Source: Myxococcales bacterium (GTDB lineage: Bacteria > Myxococcota > Myxococcia > Myxococcales > Myxococcaceae). Taken from it: a DNA stretch of 8,858 nucleotides. Location: assembly GCA_003153055.1 (NCBI GenBank), contig PMBV01000037.1, positions 33,573 through 42,430 on the forward strand, given 5' to 3'. Each line of letters starts with the position of its first letter. Position 1 is the first letter of the stretch. This document shows positions 6,369 through 8,858 of the stretch, in pieces. The position numbers and the translations under genes are program-made. Below the pieces are notes generated by a model, which made no database searches, had not been told where the DNA came from, and saw nothing but the letters and a program-made list of their open reading frames with translations.

Positions 6369-7970
6369 ATGAAGCGGACCCTCGGCCGATACGATCTCAT
6401 CAAGCAGCTCGCCCTGGGCGGCATGGGAGAGGTGTGGCTCGCGCGCCAGAAGGGCCTGGTGGGCTTCGAGAAGTTGGTGGTGGTGAAGACTCTGCGCAGC
6501 CACCTCAAGGAGGACCAAGACTTCGTCAACATGTTCTTCGACGAGGCCCGCATCGCCGCGGCGCTGACCCACCCCAACATCGCGCAGATCTACGACCTGG
6601 GAGAAGAGAAGGGCGAGTACTTCATCGCCATGGAGTACGTGCACGGCACCTCGCTCAAGGACATGGCCGACTACGCCCACGAGGTCGAGCGCCCCGTCCC
6701 TCTGGCTCTCAAGTGCCGGGCCATCGCCGATGCCGCCGGCGCACTCGACTTCGCCCACCAAGCCAAGACGCCATCAGGCCAGCCGCTGGCGCTCATCCAC
6801 CGTGACGTGAGCCCGCAGAACATCCTCATCGGCTTCAACGGCGCGGTGAAGCTCATCGACTTCGGTGTAGCCAAGGCCGCCAACAAGCTCGTCCGCACCG
6901 CCACCGGCGTCATCAAGGGCAAGCACGCCTACATGTCGCCCGAGCAGGCCTACGGCCAGCCTCTCGACGGACGCTCCGATGTCTTCGGGCTGGGCATCGT
7001 CTTCTGGGAGCTCCTCACCGGGGAGCGGCTGTTCAAGCGCGAGAGCGAGCTCGACACCCTGAGGGCCGTGGTGGGCGCGGAGATCAAACCGCCCTCGCAC
7101 AAGGACCGCACCGTGCCCAAGGCCCTCGATGCCGTGGTCATGCGGGCCCTCGAGCGCACCACCGCTCAGCGCTACCCCACCGCGGGAGAGCTCAGGGAGG
7201 GCATCGAGCGCTTCCTCACCCGGGCGCGACTCCCGGCGACGGCGGCCCACCTCGCGGCGTACATGCACGAGCTGTTTCCCGACGAGCTCGAGCCACCCTC
7301 GACAGGCGACGGAGAAATCACCGCGTCGACCGACTCGGGTCCCCAGCAGAACGCCGCCGTACCTCGAGCCGCGAGCCAGGCACCCGGCGACGAGCTCGAC
7401 GCACGCATTGCCAGCACCAGGCCCAGCGACCTCATTCGCGGCCTGTTCTTCAACGCATTGTTCTCAGCGGTGATGCGCTCCATCGGGCCACTGGGTGAGG
7501 TCGAAGTGCGCCGGGTGGCGCCCGAGCCCAAGCGGTACGTCGACTCCCTCGACTACCCCACGGCCGACTTTCTCACGGTCCTCTGGAAGACCGTCGAGCT
7601 GCTCGCACCCAAGCACCGGAACGTTGACGAGGTCTACGCGCACCTCGGAGCAGCCACGATGGACGCGCTCCTCGCGTCGCCCTTCGGCGAGAGCCTCCTC
7701 GCCCTCAAAGGCCAGGCTCCCCAGGCGCTGTTCCGCCCGGTGGTCGAGACGCTGGGCCCGATGATGGCCCCGGGGGTTCGGCGAGTGGTGTCGGCCAGCC
7801 CGCAGGGGGTCAGCCTGGTCTTCAAGGGCGAGGTGCTCCCGATTCAGCTCTTCGTCGGCGTGTTCCGCTCGCTCCTGGAGCGTCTCCACCCGCTCAAGCT
7901 CGAGTCGAGCTGGGAGAAGACAGCCGCCGAGCGCATCGAGCTCACCCTCTGGTGGGAGCCCCGAGGGTGA
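6369..7970 (+). CDS. Ser/Thr protein kinase with C-terminal DUF2378 (TIGR02265)-like domain
   Basis: This 533-residue soluble kinase starts MKRTLGRYDLIKQLALGGMGEVWLA; an in-frame extension to 6306 is unconserved and rejected. The Hanks-type domain spans about residues 8-285: glycine loop 14-25 (first Gly replaced by A15), ATP-anchoring K40 (VVVKTL), helix-C E59, catalytic loop HRDVSPQN (144-151, D146), DFG 164-166 and GKHAYMSPEQ (184-193), then DGRSDVFGLGIVFWELLTGERLF. All catalytic residues are present, and the Arg before the catalytic Asp suggests activation-loop phosphorylation. A polar linker (about 310-345) leads to residues 351-530, starting RPSDLIRGLFFNALF and ending IELTLWWEP, which resemble DUF2378/TIGR02265, a family of unknown function expanded in Myxococcus. 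No membrane segment or PASTA repeat is present, so the kinase is probably cytoplasmic and the tail may sense a signal or bind a partner. The desaturase gene follows on the same strand after about 80 bp. The kinase call is secure; the tail assignment is from recall of the family pattern. Confidence 0.95.
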   Translation: MKRTLGRYDLIKQLALGGMGEVWLARQKGLVGFEKLVVVKTLRSHLKEDQDFVNMFFDEARIAAALTHPNIAQIYDLGEEKGEYFIAMEYVHGTSLKDMADYAHEVERPVPLALKCRAIADAAGALDFAHQAKTPSGQPLALIHRDVSPQNILIGFNGAVKLIDFGVAKAANKLVRTATGVIKGKHAYMSPEQAYGQPLDGRSDVFGLGIVFWELLTGERLFKRESELDTLRAVVGAEIKPPSHKDRTVPKALDAVVMRALERTTAQRYPTAGELREGIERFLTRARLPATAAHLAAYMHELFPDELEPPSTGDGEITASTDSGPQQNAAVPRAASQAPGDELDARIASTRPSDLIRGLFFNALFSAVMRSIGPLGEVEVRRVAPEPKRYVDSLDYPTADFLTVLWKTVELLAPKHRNVDEVYAHLGAATMDALLASPFGESLLALKGQAPQALFRPVVETLGPMMAPGVRRVVSASPQGVSLVFKGEVLPIQLFVGVFRSLLERLHPLKLESSWEKTAAERIELTLWWEPRG

Positions 7971-8046
7971 CCGCGATGCCGGGTCGGTGAGGTTGGTCGT
8001 GACCGACTCGGGGGTTGCTCCCTGGGAAATGCTGGCCTAAGTCTCG

Positions 8047-8858
8047 ATGATACAGCACATGAGCATTCCTGTTCTCACTGATCCGACCGCCGTACCTGTC
8101 TACGCCCCCTCTGCCTTCCAGCGCTTCGCCGAGGGGTTCCTCTACGAGGGTCGCGACGCGGTCTTCGTCCGACACTCGCTGAAGGTGCTGGTGCTGGTGG
8201 CGCCGTTGCAAGCGCTGCTCTTCGTGCACTTCTCGTGGTGGCTGGCGATGGCTTTGTGGCTGGTGCAGGCGACGTTCGTGCCGCCCACCATCCTCATGCT
8301 TCACAACACTATGCACCGGCCCTTCATCAAACGGTGGCGCTGGCTGAATCGAGTGCACACCTACGCGATGAGCGCGCTCTTCGGCATACCCACGGGCTAC
8401 ATGGAGCACCACCTCGGCATGCACCACGCAGAGAACAACCTGCGGGCCGACCTCTCATCGACCATGCGCTACCAGCGCGACAGCTTCATCGACTGGCTCA
8501 GGTACTTCGGGCGCTTCCTGTTCTTCATTCACGTCGATCTCAGTCGATACCTGGTCAGCCACAAGCGCACCCGCCTCGCGCTGCGGGCCATTCCCAGCGA
8601 CCTCCTGCACATCACGGCCATGGGCGCCCTGTGCCTGGTGGACTGGCGGGCCAGCCTGGCCGCGTTCATCGGCCCCTACCTGGTCGCCCGCATGGGGATG
8701 ATGCTCGGCAACTGGGGCCAGCACGCCTTCCTCGACCCTGCGCGGCCAGGTGACAGCTACGTCAACTCCATCACCTGCATCAACACCCCGTACAACCGGC
8801 ACTGCTTCAACGACGGGTACCACATCGGCCACCACGTGAAGCAGAACCGCCACTGGAC
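8047..8858 (+). CDS. Membrane fatty-acid desaturase, 3' end beyond window
   Basis: The frame opens at ATG 8047 (an in-frame TAA at 8038 blocks anything earlier) and is still open at the right edge, giving 270 codons. A second in-frame ATG at 8059 is equally possible; neither has a Shine-Dalgarno. Numbering from 8047, a hydrophobic stretch at about 45-85 precedes histidine box 1, HNTMH (86-90). Box 2 is HLGMHH (122-127) and box 3 is HIGHH (259-263), the pattern of integral-membrane non-haem di-iron desaturases and hydroxylases (FA_desaturase family). A further NWGQH (222-226) precedes box 3. Such enzymes use O2 and reduced ferredoxin or cytochrome b5-type donors to insert double bonds or hydroxyl groups into acyl chains at the membrane. 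Regiospecificity cannot be read from the sequence; carotenoid or sphingolipid-type substrates are also possible. It follows the kinase gene on the same strand, with no strong terminator between them. Confidence 0.9.
   Translation, partial: MIQHMSIPVLTDPTAVPVYAPSAFQRFAEGFLYEGRDAVFVRHSLKVLVLVAPLQALLFVHFSWWLAMALWLVQATFVPPTILMLHNTMHRPFIKRWRWLNRVHTYAMSALFGIPTGYMEHHLGMHHAENNLRADLSSTMRYQRDSFIDWLRYFGRFLFFIHVDLSRYLVSHKRTRLALRAIPSDLLHITAMGALCLVDWRASLAAFIGPYLVARMGMMLGNWGQHAFLDPARPGDSYVNSITCINTPYNRHCFNDGYHIGHHVKQNRHW

Noticed and set aside
7983..8007. Inverted repeat after the kinase gene as an intrinsic terminator
   Set aside because: The stem is only 6 bp with a 13-nt loop and no T-run, too weak to call; it is mentioned only in the kinase-desaturase finding.
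1..8858. A novel multi-gene defence, mobile or biosynthetic system
   Set aside because: The helicase, kinase, thiL and desaturase genes are separated by gaps, strand switches and candidate promoters, and no nuclease, toxin, reverse transcriptase, recombinase or repeat array accompanies them.

Overview
The window is GC-rich, gene-dense bacterial chromosome with strong third-position G/C bias. It most likely comes from a myxobacterium (Myxococcota, Cystobacterineae-like). The best lineage markers are a Ser/Thr kinase with the HRDVSPQN catalytic loop common in myxobacterial kinases, the C-terminal domain of that kinase, which resembles the Myxococcus-expanded DUF2378/TIGR02265 family, and the scarcity of Shine-Dalgarno sequences. 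No rRNA, tRNA, CRISPR array, insertion sequence, phage gene or integration site was seen.

Layout, left to right: (1) 1-815, minus strand, the N-terminal 271 codons of a YyaL/SPATA20-type (DUF255) thioredoxin-domain protein that runs off the left edge; (2) 884-2791, plus strand, a complete Upf1-like superfamily 1 helicase of the IGHMBP2 type, divergent from gene 1 across a 68-bp gap; (3) 2906-4426, plus strand, an unrecognised polytopic membrane protein with GT-C glycosyltransferase-like features; (4) 4434-5375, minus strand, thiamine-monophosphate kinase ThiL, converging on gene 3 with a 7-bp gap; (5) 5467-6186 (or 6204), minus strand, a predicted lipoprotein with one CxxCH motif, upstream of thiL in the same direction; (6) 6369-7970, plus strand, the Ser/Thr kinase with the DUF2378-like tail; (7) 8047 or 8059 to the right edge, plus strand, an incomplete membrane fatty-acid desaturase with all three histidine boxes.

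The genes look like ordinary chromosomal housekeeping and accessory genes, not one system. ThiL makes thiamine pyrophosphate, the helicase acts on nucleic acid, the desaturase modifies acyl chains and the kinase signals to unknown targets. No stretch over 300 bp lacks a gene. The largest gap, 6187-6368, separates the divergent lipoprotein and kinase genes. It holds a 12-bp tandem repeat overlapping a perfect 8-bp-arm palindrome, the clearest unexplained non-coding signal here.

No convincing new defence, mobile or biosynthetic system was found. The points most worth a second look are the kinase-DUF2378 fusion, the palindrome upstream of it, the CxxCH lipoprotein, the GT-C-like protein of unknown substrate, and a recurring TAAAC-like element just upstream of start codons without a Shine-Dalgarno sequence, which suggests leaderless transcription.
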